45,719 nt of DNA from JBBQVS01 sp038211295 (GCA_038211295.1 JBBQVS010000024.1:1-45719); one strand, 5' to 3'. Positions 15,902 through 24,262 are shown, counted from the stretch's first letter. The notes: a model not told the origin generated them from the letters alone. Program-made: numbers and translations.

Positions 15902-16897
15902 ATGGCACGACCTGTCACGCTATTTACCGGGCAATGGGCCGATCTGCCGTTAGAACAGGTTGCACAGAAGGTGAGTTTGTGGGGTTTTGACGGGCTTGAA
16001 CTCGCCTGTTGGGGCGATCATTTCGATGTACAACGAGCGTTACACGAGCCTGACTATATCGCATCCCGGCACGCCATCCTTGAACGCTACAATCTGAAAT
16101 GCTTTGCTATCGCCAATCATCTTGTCGGGCAAGCGGTTTGTGACCCGATAGATGCGCGTCACAAAGGAATTGTTCCTCCGCATGTTTGGGGGGATGGCGA
16201 GCCGGAAGGTGTGCGCCAACGTGCCGCGCAGGAACTCGCGGATACGGCGCGTGCAGCCGCGAAGCTGGGCGTGACACAGGTCAACGGGTTTACAGGTTCG
16301 AGTATCTGGCATATGCTCTACTCTTTCCCTCCCAATGATATGGCAGAGATCGAGCGTGGCTATGAGGATTTTGCCCGACGTTGGAATCCAATTATCGACG
16401 TGTTCGAGCGCGAGGGTATTAAGTACGGTCTGGAGGTTCATCCCACCGAAATCGCCTATGATTTTGTGACCACGCGTAAAACGCTCGACGCAATCGGCAA
16501 CCGTGTGGGCTTTGGCATCAACTTTGACCCCAGTCATCTTGTGCATCAGTTTCTCGACTCCGCCATGTTCATAGAAGAGTTCGCGGATCGCATCTATCAT
16601 GTGCATGTCAAAGACTCAAAGTTGCGCTTGAACGGACGACGTAGCATTCTTGGCGCACATCTCAACTTTGGTGAGGCCCAACGTGGGTGGGATTTCGTCT
16701 CGCCCGGACACGGTGATGTGGATTTCGAGTCGATCTTCCGTGCGCTCAATCGCATGGGTTATCAGGGGCCGCTTTCCATCGAATGGGAAGACTCCGGCGT
16801 AGACCGTGAATGGGGAGCGCAGGACGCGGTAAACTTTGTGCGCCGCACTGATTTCGCGCCCTCATCCGTCGCATTTGATGCTGCGTTCAGTGGGTAA
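15902..16897 (+). CDS. Sugar phosphate isomerase/epimerase-like TIM barrel
   Basis: A 331-residue protein of the xylose-isomerase-like superfamily. It starts with the first barrel strand (LFTGQWADLP), has GFDGLELACWGDHF near residue 30, and metal-ligand candidates in GLEVHPTEIAYD (Glu and His), FGINFDPSHL (Asp and His), HVHVKDSK and LSIEWEDS. These give the usual Glu-Asp-His-Glu metal site. Such enzymes act on sugars, inositols or their phosphates; no substrate can be chosen. There is a GGAGGAGG site about 6 nt before the ATG. It is monocistronic and convergent with the DUF429 gene. Confidence 0.88.
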   Translation: MARPVTLFTGQWADLPLEQVAQKVSLWGFDGLELACWGDHFDVQRALHEPDYIASRHAILERYNLKCFAIANHLVGQAVCDPIDARHKGIVPPHVWGDGEPEGVRQRAAQELADTARAAAKLGVTQVNGFTGSSIWHMLYSFPPNDMAEIERGYEDFARRWNPIIDVFEREGIKYGLEVHPTEIAYDFVTTRKTLDAIGNRVGFGINFDPSHLVHQFLDSAMFIEEFADRIYHVHVKDSKLRLNGRRSILGAHLNFGEAQRGWDFVSPGHGDVDFESIFRALNRMGYQGPLSIEWEDSGVDREWGAQDAVNFVRRTDFAPSSVAFDAAFSG

Positions 16898-16921
16898 AAG
16901 AGCGGCATTTTAAGCAGGACG

Positions 16922-17755
16922 TCACATACCAGCAAGCAGTTTAGGGTCGAGAATCCAGCCTTCGCAAGTATCACAGGCGGCGGAAATGCCGTAGCCATTG
17001 TCGCGCTGTGTATAAGCCCAGGCCGCTTGAATAGCACACAGTACGGCGTCCAGCTCATCGCCCATTGGCTCCTGTGCTAGTCTGTTCGCCTGTGTGTCAG
17101 AAAGTGTCAGTGTGACGCCATAGTGTGCCTGCAAGCTTGCTGAGCGAATGCCTGCGACGATGCACTGACGTGCGGCCTGTTGCTCAGATGTTTGCTTTTT
17201 GCGCTCGTCGCTTTTATATCCTGTTTTCCCTATGAAGTGTTGGGCGACGAGCGCGGGATAGCCTTCAAACGCAAGTCTATTTGTTCCGTTTGGGCGACAG
17301 GGAAGGATGCTCACATTAGAAGCTAGCAGGCGTGGCGCACCCTGAAAGAACATCTTCCCGACGGGTACGCGGTGCAACATCATCGGGCTACGCGCACCCG
17401 CGAGAGAGTCGGTGATGCGCGTGTGCTGCTTATCTCCTGCGAGTCTGCTCTTCTGATATCGAGTCAAGGTATCCTCAAAGCCGTGCTTGCCAAGTGCCGC
17501 GACATGCTGTACATAGCCTTCCCAGGTTTGAGGCCAGTCGAGGTTTGCGAGGAGTTTGCGAGGTTGTCCAAAGGGGAAATCGAACGCGGCGAGCCAGGGG
17601 CCAGGGTGTTGCAGAAATGCCTCGAAGTCCGCAAAGGTGGGCAGCGCGAGGGCGGACTCCACGAGCAGAGTAGTCTGCTGTAGTTCGCAGACGGCGCAGG
17701 TAATCGGTTTACGCAAACTTGGCGCACTGGTGAAATCCAGCCCGAAGACACGCAT
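16922..17755 (-). CDS. DUF429 protein (RNase H-fold, function unknown)
   Basis: A 277-residue protein of the DUF429 family, predicted to have an RNase H-like fold. Conserved marks are GLDFTSAP at the start (Asp7), DFPFGQP near residue 60, EGYPALVAQ, and GDELDAVLCAIQAAWA with its acidic pair near the end. These acidic residues are placed like a metal site, but no activity is known. Its ATG lies 3 nt after the MglA-like gene stop, so it is almost certainly translated with that operon. No membrane segments or signal peptide. Confidence 0.82.
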   Translation of the reverse strand: MRVFGLDFTSAPSLRKPITCAVCELQQTTLLVESALALPTFADFEAFLQHPGPWLAAFDFPFGQPRKLLANLDWPQTWEGYVQHVAALGKHGFEDTLTRYQKSRLAGDKQHTRITDSLAGARSPMMLHRVPVGKMFFQGAPRLLASNVSILPCRPNGTNRLAFEGYPALVAQHFIGKTGYKSDERKKQTSEQQAARQCIVAGIRSASLQAHYGVTLTLSDTQANRLAQEPMGDELDAVLCAIQAAWAYTQRDNGYGISAACDTCEGWILDPKLLAGM

Positions 17756-17758
17756 GAG

Positions 17759-18334
17759 TTACAGTTGCGCCATGACGTTTTTGCTGATTGCCCGCAGGGT
17801 CGCGAAGACGCCCTTGCCATCAGCGGCTACAGCCTCAAAGCTGGGGACACGGCGACGGTTCAAATAGCGGTCAAGCACATGGGTCGGGAGCGCATTAGGC
17901 ATATCGCGCTTATTCCACTGCATGACATAGGGAAACGTGCTCATATCTTTTCCGATACGGCGCATATTCATCTCAAGTTCGGAGATGCTTTGCACGTTCT
18001 CCTCAAACTTTTCCGCCTGCGAATCGACCACAAAAACGATACCATCGGCTCCGTTTAGCACCGCCAAACGGGTACGCTCGTAAAGAATTTGCCCCGGAAC
18101 GGTGTATAGATGAAAGCGTGTGCGAAATCCATGCACCATGCCGAGGTCAAGTGGCAGAAAGTCAAAAAAGAGCGTGCGCTCCGTCTCGGTTGCAATCGAG
18201 AGCATATCACCACGTGCCGAGGGGTTGATGCTCTTGAAGACATATTGCAGGTTCGTCGTTTTGCCACAATAGCCGATGCCATAGTAGACGATTTTGCAAT
18301 GAATCTCGTGACTGGCAATATTGATGAGTGCCAT
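17759..18334 (-). CDS. MglA-type small Ras-like GTPase
   Basis: A 191-residue GTPase of the MglA group, which in Myxococcus sets cell polarity and motility. The P-loop is GIGYCGKTT (19-27), the switch II box is TVPGQ (78-82) as in MglA rather than Ras-type DxxGQ, and the base-recognition box is NKRD (141-144). MglA proteins are switched off by roadblock-domain partners (MglB), and two roadblock genes lie directly upstream in the same operon. The second of these ends 15 nt before this start. The DUF429 gene follows after 3 nt. The role here is unknown: motility, polarity or growth of filaments are all possible. Confidence 0.93.
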   Translation of the reverse strand: MALINIASHEIHCKIVYYGIGYCGKTTNLQYVFKSINPSARGDMLSIATETERTLFFDFLPLDLGMVHGFRTRFHLYTVPGQILYERTRLAVLNGADGIVFVVDSQAEKFEENVQSISELEMNMRRIGKDMSTFPYVMQWNKRDMPNALPTHVLDRYLNRRRVPSFEAVAADGKGVFATLRAISKNVMAQL

Positions 18335-18349
18335 AGATGCTCGGTTCCT

Positions 18350-18844
18350 TTAGTCGCGGAAGAGTAGGTCGATAGTGTCTTCAACGGATGAGCGAAATTC
18401 AATGTTGATTACAGATGACTTTTTGCGTGATGTGTCGCTTCTCACACGCTCTAATATGCGTCCTAATTCATCGGTTGCCTTTTTAGAAAGAACTTTTACC
18501 AATCCTATATGTGTCAATCTATCAAAGATAATAACTAAAAGCCATTGTTCCTCGATCATCGAGGTATAGATATTCTCCTGCACACCCTGTTGAAAAATAT
18601 TGCGAAAGTCCTTCTCGTCGAGCAGTTTCGCGACCTCGCGTGAGGATGAGAAAACGCCCGCGAGCAATGCACCCAGCGTTGTTGCGTTGCGGCGCATCCC
18701 TGCCCCCTGTGTCGCCACAACCTGCCCGCTTTTGTCAATTAACAGGGCATTGGTGGCATTGGTGTCATTCATCAATTTTGTCAGTACAGCCGAGATCATG
18801 GCAAGTTCTTTATCTGAAACGACAAGGTTCGTCAGTTGTTCCAT
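18350..18844 (-). CDS. Roadblock/LC7 domain protein (second of two)
   Basis: A 164-residue protein with a roadblock/LC7 fold at about 5-125 (NALLIDKSGQVVATQG, then LLAGVFSSSREVAKLL). The last 40 residues are charged and may contact the GTPase. Proteins of this kind act as GTPase-activating dimers or scaffolds for MglA. The frame is open upstream to 18931, but GGAGGG lies 10 nt before ATG 18844 and the domain starts there. Between it and the first roadblock gene is a 111-bp gap with a small perfect hairpin (GTCGCC/GGCGAC, 18919-18936) that could tune relative expression. Confidence 0.88.
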   Translation of the reverse strand: MEQLTNLVVSDKELAMISAVLTKLMNDTNATNALLIDKSGQVVATQGAGMRRNATTLGALLAGVFSSSREVAKLLDEKDFRNIFQQGVQENIYTSMIEEQWLLVIIFDRLTHIGLVKVLSKKATDELGRILERVRSDTSRKKSSVINIEFRSSVEDTIDLLFRD

Positions 18845-18955
18845 GAACGAGTCGCCCTCCGTGTGTCTCTGTCTAGTCTCATTGTGTTTATGTGTAGTAT
18901 TCATATATTCATGTGTATAGTCGCCTATCATGGCGACGATGTGGTTTGTTATATA

Positions 18956-19321
18956 TTAAGCTATATCAAGAGCTTCAAGAATTTCGTTGCGGCTCGTTTT
19001 CACTAGATGGCGCAAGCGGCTGAGATTTGAAGCATTGTCGAGCAGTGTAACTAGCAAGGCAAAATCACCGAGTGGGTCAACACTCACGAGACCGTGTTCA
19101 TATTCTACCAATACCCCAACAACGCTGCCACGCGCGAGTTCTTGGCCCAGCGACTCCGCCGTTCCCAGACTCGATGTCATGATGGCACCCATTGCCTCCA
19201 TGCTCTCTTTGCCATCGCGTGTCATTCCCTCAATCATCAGACCATCGCGCCCAACAAGAATGGTCTGACGCACGCCCGCGATTGTCAGGAAACGGCCCAA
19301 TGTCTGCTTTAGATCAACCAT
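18956..19321 (-). CDS. Roadblock/LC7 domain protein (first of two)
   Basis: A compact 121-residue roadblock domain (ILVGRDGLMIEGMT, AIMTSSLGTAESLGQEL, LVSVDPLGDFALLVTLL), similar in size to MglB. It is the first gene of the operon that continues with a longer roadblock protein, the MglA-type GTPase and the DUF429 protein. GGAG lies 7 nt before the ATG. The two roadblock proteins differ enough that one may be the GTPase partner and the other a regulator or scaffold, which is inference. Confidence 0.9.
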   Translation of the reverse strand: MVDLKQTLGRFLTIAGVRQTILVGRDGLMIEGMTRDGKESMEAMGAIMTSSLGTAESLGQELARGSVVGVLVEYEHGLVSVDPLGDFALLVTLLDNASNLSRLRHLVKTSRNEILEALDIA

Positions 19322-19645
19322 TTTTTCTCCACTGCCTCTCTGATGCTGCTATCTCTTCCCTGTCATATAATAAATATACAAGTACAATGGCCCTCATTGT
19401 AAGCGATAGATGAGTCAAGACGCAACTAAATGGGACATCTAGGCTAATAGGAGACCCGTTTCCCTTGTGCTTAGAAGAGAAGCCCTTTTCTTATAGAACG
19501 TGGCACACAGGAATATCTGTAGAAATATTCGCTTAGCTCCTACTGGGTCGTACCTGGATGATACAATATTTCTGTCTTCTGTACTTGAGCATACAGGGAA
19601 GAACTTTGCTATTTTGTATACAGGAAGATATGCAGGAGGAAGCTT
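19322..19645. other. Divergent intergenic region between roadblock operon and amidase
   Basis: No gene is seen. It must hold the promoters of the leftward roadblock operon and the rightward amidase. A rightward extended -10 candidate, TGCTATTTT, lies at 19607-19615 with TTGAGC at 19585-19590 (19-bp gap). Leftward, TTACAA and TATATT are about 18 bp apart near 19370-19400. Neither is strong. Confidence 0.4.
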
Positions 19646-20176
19646 ATGAGTGGCTCAGACGAGGCCGGAGCATTATGGATGCCGTCGAACAACTACTATC
19701 CGCACCGTTCAGGTCACACCCCACGCTGGATTATTATTCACGGAACCGCAGGTTTTACGAGCGCACAGGAGGTTGGTGCTTATTTTCAAACGGCGGATGT
19801 GGCGACGCATTACACGGTTGGGCGCGATGCTACAGTCGTGCAGCATGTGGCAGAGCAGCATGGAGCATGGGCGAATGGTGGTGTGACGGAGGGACACGAA
19901 GCATGGTGGTCAACAAATCTTAACCCGAACATGGTCACGCTCTCAATCGAGCATGTTAAGCCCAGTCGAAACAACGCCGATGAGATCACTGAGGTACAAA
20001 AAGTGGCAAGTTTTCTGCTCGTCAGGCACCTCTGCGAGCGTCATGCTATTCCGCTTCGTCGGGCAGACGCGCACGGTGGTATCACAGGTCATTATTCGAT
20101 GGACCCTGTGAACCGCGACTTTTGCCCTGGCCCCTATCCATGGGAAGAACTGTTTGCATATCTAAACGAGAATTAG
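19646..20176 (+). CDS. N-acetylmuramoyl-L-alanine amidase (Amidase_2 family)
   Basis: A 176-residue zinc amidase that cuts the bond between MurNAc and the peptide of peptidoglycan. Zinc ligands are His32 (IIIHGTAG), His149 (GHYSMDP) and Cys160 (RDFCPGPYPW); THYTVGRDATVVQHV and SIEHV are typical of the T7-lysozyme/PGRP fold. There is no signal peptide or cell-wall binding domain, which is the layout of a phage endolysin or of an enzyme released by lysis. AGGAGG lies 8 nt before the ATG. No holin or phage genes are adjacent. It is convergent with guaB across paired hairpins. Confidence 0.9.
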   Translation: MSGSDEAGALWMPSNNYYPHRSGHTPRWIIIHGTAGFTSAQEVGAYFQTADVATHYTVGRDATVVQHVAEQHGAWANGGVTEGHEAWWSTNLNPNMVTLSIEHVKPSRNNADEITEVQKVASFLLVRHLCERHAIPLRRADAHGGITGHYSMDPVNRDFCPGPYPWEELFAYLNEN

Positions 20177-20189
20177 GTAGGAATGGTGT

Positions 20190-20261
20190 CCGCGTATGGT
20201 TAGTGGCACGGCTTGCCCGCGCCACTAACCATACGCGGAGGAGTGGGGCTTGCCCGCCCCA
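20190..20261. repeat. Two adjacent hairpins with a shared GGCTTGCCCGC loop
   Basis: The first hairpin is an 18-bp perfect inverted repeat (20190-20207 with 20221-20238). The second is TGGGGC/GCCCCA (about 20244-20261). Both carry GGCTTGCCCGC around the loop. They lie between the convergent amidase and guaB genes, so they may end both transcripts, and they look like members of a dispersed palindromic repeat family. Confidence 0.65.
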
Positions 20262-20300
20262 ATGTCATCATATTTCCTTTGTTTGCCCGTGTTTCGTATT

Positions 20301-21806
20301 CTACCGATGCTCTAACCCGTAGTTTGGAGCTTCTTTGGTTACAATTACGTCGTGCGGATGGCTCTCGCGCAGGCCGGCACCAGTGATGCGGGTGAAGCGG
20401 GTGTTCTCCTGCATTTCTTTGATGGTCGCCGATCCCGTGTAGCCCATTGCCTGGCGTAGACCGCCGACCAGTTGGAAGACAAGCGGCCCAAGCATTCCTT
20501 TGTAGGGGACGCGTGCCTCGATGCCTTCAGCGATCAGCATTGACTCGTCGCGCGTCTCGCCCTGAAAGTATCGCCCCTTGCTGTAACTTCGCTGCTTCAT
20601 GGCCCCGATAGACCCCATGCCGCGATAGTCTTTGAAGCGTTCACCGTGCGAGATAATCAGTTCGCCGGGACTCTCGTCAACGCCCGCGAGCAAACTGCCG
20701 AGCATCACCGTATCCGCGCCTGCTGCGATTGCCTTTGCGATGTCGCCAGAATACTGAATACCACCATCGGCGATAACAGGAATGCCATACTGATGAGCGG
20801 TACGCGCACACTCGTAGATCGCGCTAATCTGGGGCATTCCAATGCCAGCAATGACGCGCGTTGTACAGATCGCACCGGCACCGATACCCACTTTTACCGC
20901 GTCAACTCCTGCCTGAATAAGTGCCTCCGTTGCCTCAGCGGTGACGACGTTGCCCGCGATCAATTGGGCGCGTTTGCCAAAGCGATCTTTTACCCGCGTC
21001 ACCGTCTCGATGACCATACGTGAGTGAGCATGAGAGGTATCGATCACCAGCACGTCCACGCCTTCTTCTAGGAGTGCTTCGCAACGCCTGTCCGTGTCCG
21101 ACCCAACGCCAATCGCACCGCCGACCCGCAGGCGTCCAAACTCATCTTTCGCGGCATGAGGATAGAGCAATTTCTTCTGAATATCTTTCATGGTGATGAG
21201 GCCCTTGAGCATCCCATGCTCGTCCACCACTGGCAACTTCTCGATTTTGTAGCGGTGCAAGCTCTCGCGGGCCTGCTCTAATGTGGTGCCAACGGAAACC
21301 GTTATCAGGTTGTCGCGTGTCATTAGTTCGGAGATTGGGCGGTCAAGGTTCGTCTCGAAACGAATGTCGCGATTGGTAAGAATACCGACCAGTTTGCCCT
21401 CTTCGGTGAGTGGAATACCGGAGATGTGGAAGCGTTCCATCGCGGTCAATGCTTCGCGTAGTGACGCAGTTGGCTCCATTGTGATGGGATCGGTAATCAT
21501 CCCTGACTCTGATCGCTTGACTTTATCGACTTCTTCAGCTTGTTGTTCAATGGGTAAATTATAGTGAATGATGCCAATACCGCCTTCACGCGCGAGGGCG
21601 ATAGCTAGTCGTCCCTCCGTCACGGTGTCCATCGCAGCACTCACAATAGGTACGTTGAGGGCAATGGTTCGTGTTAGACACGTTTGAGTAGAGACATCAC
21701 GAGGTAACACGGAAGAGGCAGCAGGAATAATAAGGACATCGTCGAACGTCAGACCTTCCGAGGCAAATTTATTGTCGAAAGTGTCTGGTTTCTGCACCAG
21801 AGACAT
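20301..21806 (-). CDS. guaB: Inosine-5'-monophosphate dehydrogenase
   Basis: GuaB oxidises IMP to XMP with NAD, the controlling step of GMP synthesis. The 501-residue form has the usual architecture: catalytic barrel (1-100 and 216 onward) split by two CBS domains (about 104-215). The flexible-loop Cys314 lies in GAGAICTTRV, then GIGMPQ, ADGGIQYSGD and the MGSIGAM flap. The frame is open for another 32 codons, but AAGGAGG lies 11 nt before ATG 21806 and a hairpin-plus-T-tract occupies the upstream stretch, so those codons are leader. A good promoter and the leader hairpin suggest control by premature termination. It stands alone on its strand. Confidence 0.97.
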   Translation of the reverse strand: MSLVQKPDTFDNKFASEGLTFDDVLIIPAASSVLPRDVSTQTCLTRTIALNVPIVSAAMDTVTEGRLAIALAREGGIGIIHYNLPIEQQAEEVDKVKRSESGMITDPITMEPTASLREALTAMERFHISGIPLTEEGKLVGILTNRDIRFETNLDRPISELMTRDNLITVSVGTTLEQARESLHRYKIEKLPVVDEHGMLKGLITMKDIQKKLLYPHAAKDEFGRLRVGGAIGVGSDTDRRCEALLEEGVDVLVIDTSHAHSRMVIETVTRVKDRFGKRAQLIAGNVVTAEATEALIQAGVDAVKVGIGAGAICTTRVIAGIGMPQISAIYECARTAHQYGIPVIADGGIQYSGDIAKAIAAGADTVMLGSLLAGVDESPGELIISHGERFKDYRGMGSIGAMKQRSYSKGRYFQGETRDESMLIAEGIEARVPYKGMLGPLVFQLVGGLRQAMGYTGSATIKEMQENTRFTRITGAGLRESHPHDVIVTKEAPNYGLEHR

Positions 21807-21826
21807 GATAGGGGCTTCCTCCTTAT

Positions 21827-21863
21827 AAAAACGCCCAGCAACACTATGGTATGTGCGCTGGGC
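21827..21863 (-). terminator. Terminator-like hairpin in the guaB leader
   Basis: On the minus strand GCCCAGC (21863-21857) pairs with GCTGGGC (21839-21833), and G-TTTTT follows (21831-21827). It lies between the guaB promoter and its ribosome site, about 50 nt into a leader of about 107 nt. This is the form of an attenuator; the controlling signal is not visible. Confidence 0.65.
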
Positions 21864-21919
21864 ATTCCCTGTTGGGATGGTGAAACCTATAGTTTGCATC
21901 ATCTAAAAGTATTTTCTCT

Positions 21920-21948
21920 AGTGTAGCACTTGCTTTGCTCAACGTCAA
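21920..21948 (-). promoter_or_regulatory. guaB promoter
   Basis: TTGACG (21948-21943) and TACACT (21925-21920) on the minus strand, exactly 17 bp apart, with TGC before the -10. Confidence 0.75.
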
Positions 21949-21979
21949 ATACACTATACTTTTTAGCGGTCTTGTTTTC

Positions 21980-22041
21980 AAACGAAACAGCATCGGAACA
22001 ATGCAAGGTTGGCTCTGCACTGTTCCGATGCTGTTTCGTTT
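21980..22041. repeat. Long perfect inverted repeat (21-bp arms)
   Basis: The arms 21980-22000 and 22021-22041 match perfectly and enclose a 20-nt loop. It follows the stop of the small lmo0937-like gene (minus strand) by 5 nt and precedes the guaB promoter. It probably ends that short message, although the following T-run is modest on either strand. Confidence 0.7.
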
Positions 22042-22046
22042 TCTTA

Positions 22047-22211
22047 TTACAACGAGCGACGTGAGCGGCTTCCCATAATCAAGTTGTACACAAGCACAAT
22101 AAGCGCGATTACAAGCACGATGTGAATCAAGTTGCCGGCTATCTTAAACGCGAAACCGATAATCCACAAGACGAAAAGTAAAACAATGACACCCCAGAGA
22201 ATTCTAAACAT
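22047..22211 (-). CDS. lmo0937-family small membrane protein
   Basis: A 54-residue protein of two closely spaced hydrophobic helices ending in SRSRRSL. The MFRILWGVIVLLFVLWIIGF start and the GNLIHIVLVIALIVLVYNLI second helix match the lmo0937 family, widespread in bacteria and of unknown function, often induced by stress. The frame is open for 31 more codons, but AGGAG and AGGAA before ATG 22211 and the family start decide. It has its own promoter and an end hairpin, so it is a single-gene message. Confidence 0.85.
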   Translation of the reverse strand: MFRILWGVIVLLFVLWIIGFAFKIAGNLIHIVLVIALIVLVYNLIMGSRSRRSL

Positions 22212-22274
22212 TTCCTGCACTCCTTGAATATTGTTGGATGGAAACAAACTTTCGCAAGCTATGAAAAATGTGCT

Positions 22275-22304
22275 TGTATAACTCCTGTTGGTTACACGAT
22301 TCAA
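22275..22304 (-). promoter_or_regulatory. Promoter of the lmo0937-like gene
   Basis: TTGAAT (22304-22299) and TATACA (22280-22275) on the minus strand with an 18-bp spacer, giving a leader of about 55 nt. Confidence 0.55.
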
Positions 22305-22345
22305 ACAGAAAAATAGATGTAGGGCATATATTTACCTCTTTGGGC

Positions 22346-22374
22346 TTGTCAGTAACGAGCAACTACTGTACTCT
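22346..22374 (+). promoter_or_regulatory. Promoter of the ABC exporter genes
   Basis: TTGTCA (22346-22351) and TACTCT (22369-22374) are 17 bp apart, about 45 bp before the ATP-binding protein start. Confidence 0.55.
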
Positions 22375-22418
22375 ATGTACAGAACACTTTTGGTACACTC
22401 TTTGTAAGGAGCACAATT

Positions 22419-23393
22419 ATGTCTGCTGACTCGCAGACAACGACACGCACGTCAGCATATGACAAATATGCATATGGCAATGAAGCTATTGTCGTTGACC
22501 ATTTTAGTAAAAGCTATGGCTCGACGCGGGTCGTTGATGATGTAACCTTTACCGTTCAGCGAGGCGAGGTTTTCGCCCTGCTTGGCCCAAACGGAGCCGG
22601 TAAAACAACAACCGTCGAGACACTTGAGGGGTATCGTACACCCGATCAGGGCGTCATACGTGTGCTGGGACGCGACCCCGTCTGCGAAGGGCAGGCAGTT
22701 AAGCCGCATATTGGCGTGATGCTGCAACAGGATGGCCTGTATCCCGCCTTGACCGCTCGCGAGGTACTCAGTCTTTTCGCGGGCTACTATGAGCATTCAC
22801 AAGACGTTGAGGCATTACTTGACCGTGTGGGGCTTGCCAGTGCCGCGAAGACGCGCTGTCGTCGGCTCTCCGGCGGGCAGAAACGCCGTCTTGCTCTCGC
22901 CGTCGCGCTTGTTGGTAAGCCGTCGCTTCTTTTTATGGATGAGCCAACGGCGGGTATGGATCCGCAGGCGCGACTTGTGACGTGGGAGATTATCCGCGAT
23001 CTCAAGCGCAACGGGGCTACAGTGCTGCTTACAACGCATCTCATGGATGAGGCCGAGCGACTTGCTGATCGTGTCGCGATTATAGATCACGGACGTCTGA
23101 TCGCACTAGACACACCGGGCAACCTGACGGGGACACAAAACGCCAACGTTGTGCGCTTCGTCGCGCCTGCTGGCCTAGACAAAGCTGTTCTTGCCGCGCT
23201 GCCAACTGTGACAAGCGCGGAAGAGGTACGTCCAGGCAGTTACGTGCTTGAAACGGAACAGGTTCCAACGTTACTTGTTGCGCTTACCACATGGCTGCGC
23301 GACCACGATATCGCGCTCTCTGAGTTACGTGTTGGGCATGGTTCGCTTGAAGACCTGTTTATACGCCTCACGGGTTCAGAGATACGAGAATAG
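22419..23393 (+). CDS. ABC transporter ATP-binding protein (drug/antibiotic-type exporter)
   Basis: A 324-residue nucleotide-binding subunit of an ABC-2 exporter. It has Walker A GPNGAGKTT (about 65-73), Q-loop MLQQDGLYP, signature LSGGQKRR, Walker B LLFMDEPTAGMD and the switch His in TTHLMDEAE. A C-terminal stretch of about 90 residues follows, as in DrrA/CcmA-like proteins. The ATG has AAGGAG 8 nt upstream and a promoter before it. It begins an operon with the permease gene 18 nt downstream. The substrate cannot be read from sequence; drug, peptide or lipid export are typical for the family. Confidence 0.93.
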   Translation: MSADSQTTTRTSAYDKYAYGNEAIVVDHFSKSYGSTRVVDDVTFTVQRGEVFALLGPNGAGKTTTVETLEGYRTPDQGVIRVLGRDPVCEGQAVKPHIGVMLQQDGLYPALTAREVLSLFAGYYEHSQDVEALLDRVGLASAAKTRCRRLSGGQKRRLALAVALVGKPSLLFMDEPTAGMDPQARLVTWEIIRDLKRNGATVLLTTHLMDEAERLADRVAIIDHGRLIALDTPGNLTGTQNANVVRFVAPAGLDKAVLAALPTVTSAEEVRPGSYVLETEQVPTLLVALTTWLRDHDIALSELRVGHGSLEDLFIRLTGSEIRE

Positions 23394-23411
23394 CAAAGAG
23401 AAAAGTACGTC

Positions 23412-24197
23412 ATGACAACACATCCAACACCAATAGATTATGAGACGGGAAGCAGTAAGGCGGCTCCACTGAGCCGTCAAATACGCACGCAGGTACAATA
23501 TGAGCTATTGCTCACGCTACGACGCGGTGAGAATATTCTTGTCACCTTGATCGTGCCTGTGATGCTGCTGGTCTTTTTCGCATCGCTCAACCTTGTTCCG
23601 TCCGTGCGTGGCGGTGCGATTATCTTTCTTTTGCCGGGAATACTTGCAATCGCGATTATGGCGGCGGGTATGGTCAACCTCGGCATCGCGACAGCATATG
23701 AACGTTATTATGGGGTGCTGAAACGTCTGGGCAGTTCTCCATTATCGCGGAGCGGCTTAATTAGCGCAAAGGTACTTTCTATTCTCATTCTTGAGCTTAT
23801 TCAGGTCGTGCTACTGGTGAGTGTCGCGACCCTCCTGTATCACTGGCAACCGGCGGGTTCGCCATTGCTGACGCTACTGGCAATCATACTTGGCACAATC
23901 GCATTCGCGGCGTTGGGCCTTGCGATGGCGGGAGCACTACGCGCCGAGTTGACGTTAGCGGGGGCGAACGCGTTATTTCTCGTGTTTGTCTTTCTTGGCG
24001 GCGGCGTACTCCCCCTGAGTCGTTTGCCCGCGCCACTCGCGGCCCTTGCTGAACTCTTGCCTGCAACCGCGCTCACGCAGGCACTACAAGCAACGATGGC
24101 GAACGGGGGAACATTTCCCGCGTATCCATTGCTCATACTTACCGTCTGGGCGGTGCTGCTGCTTGTCGTCGCGATTTGCACATTCAAATGGGAGTAG
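23412..24197 (+). CDS. ABC-2 type permease
   Basis: The 261-residue membrane partner of the ATP-binding protein upstream, with six hydrophobic segments after an amphipathic N-terminal region. The GTIAFAALGLAMAGALRAE segment and the FLGGGVLPLSRLPAPL loop are typical ABC-2 permease features. It probably forms a homodimeric channel with two ATP-binding subunits. No terminator is evident after it on the plus strand apart from the hairpin that overlaps the end of the opposite VKOR gene. Confidence 0.9.
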   Translation: MTTHPTPIDYETGSSKAAPLSRQIRTQVQYELLLTLRRGENILVTLIVPVMLLVFFASLNLVPSVRGGAIIFLLPGILAIAIMAAGMVNLGIATAYERYYGVLKRLGSSPLSRSGLISAKVLSILILELIQVVLLVSVATLLYHWQPAGSPLLTLLAIILGTIAFAALGLAMAGALRAELTLAGANALFLVFVFLGGGVLPLSRLPAPLAALAELLPATALTQALQATMANGGTFPAYPLLILTVWAVLLLVVAICTFKWE

Positions 24198-24262
24198 TTA
24201 CAAAAAGACGGGCGTTGAAAATGCGCCTGCATGTACCTGTCATGCCGAGATCATAGACACAG

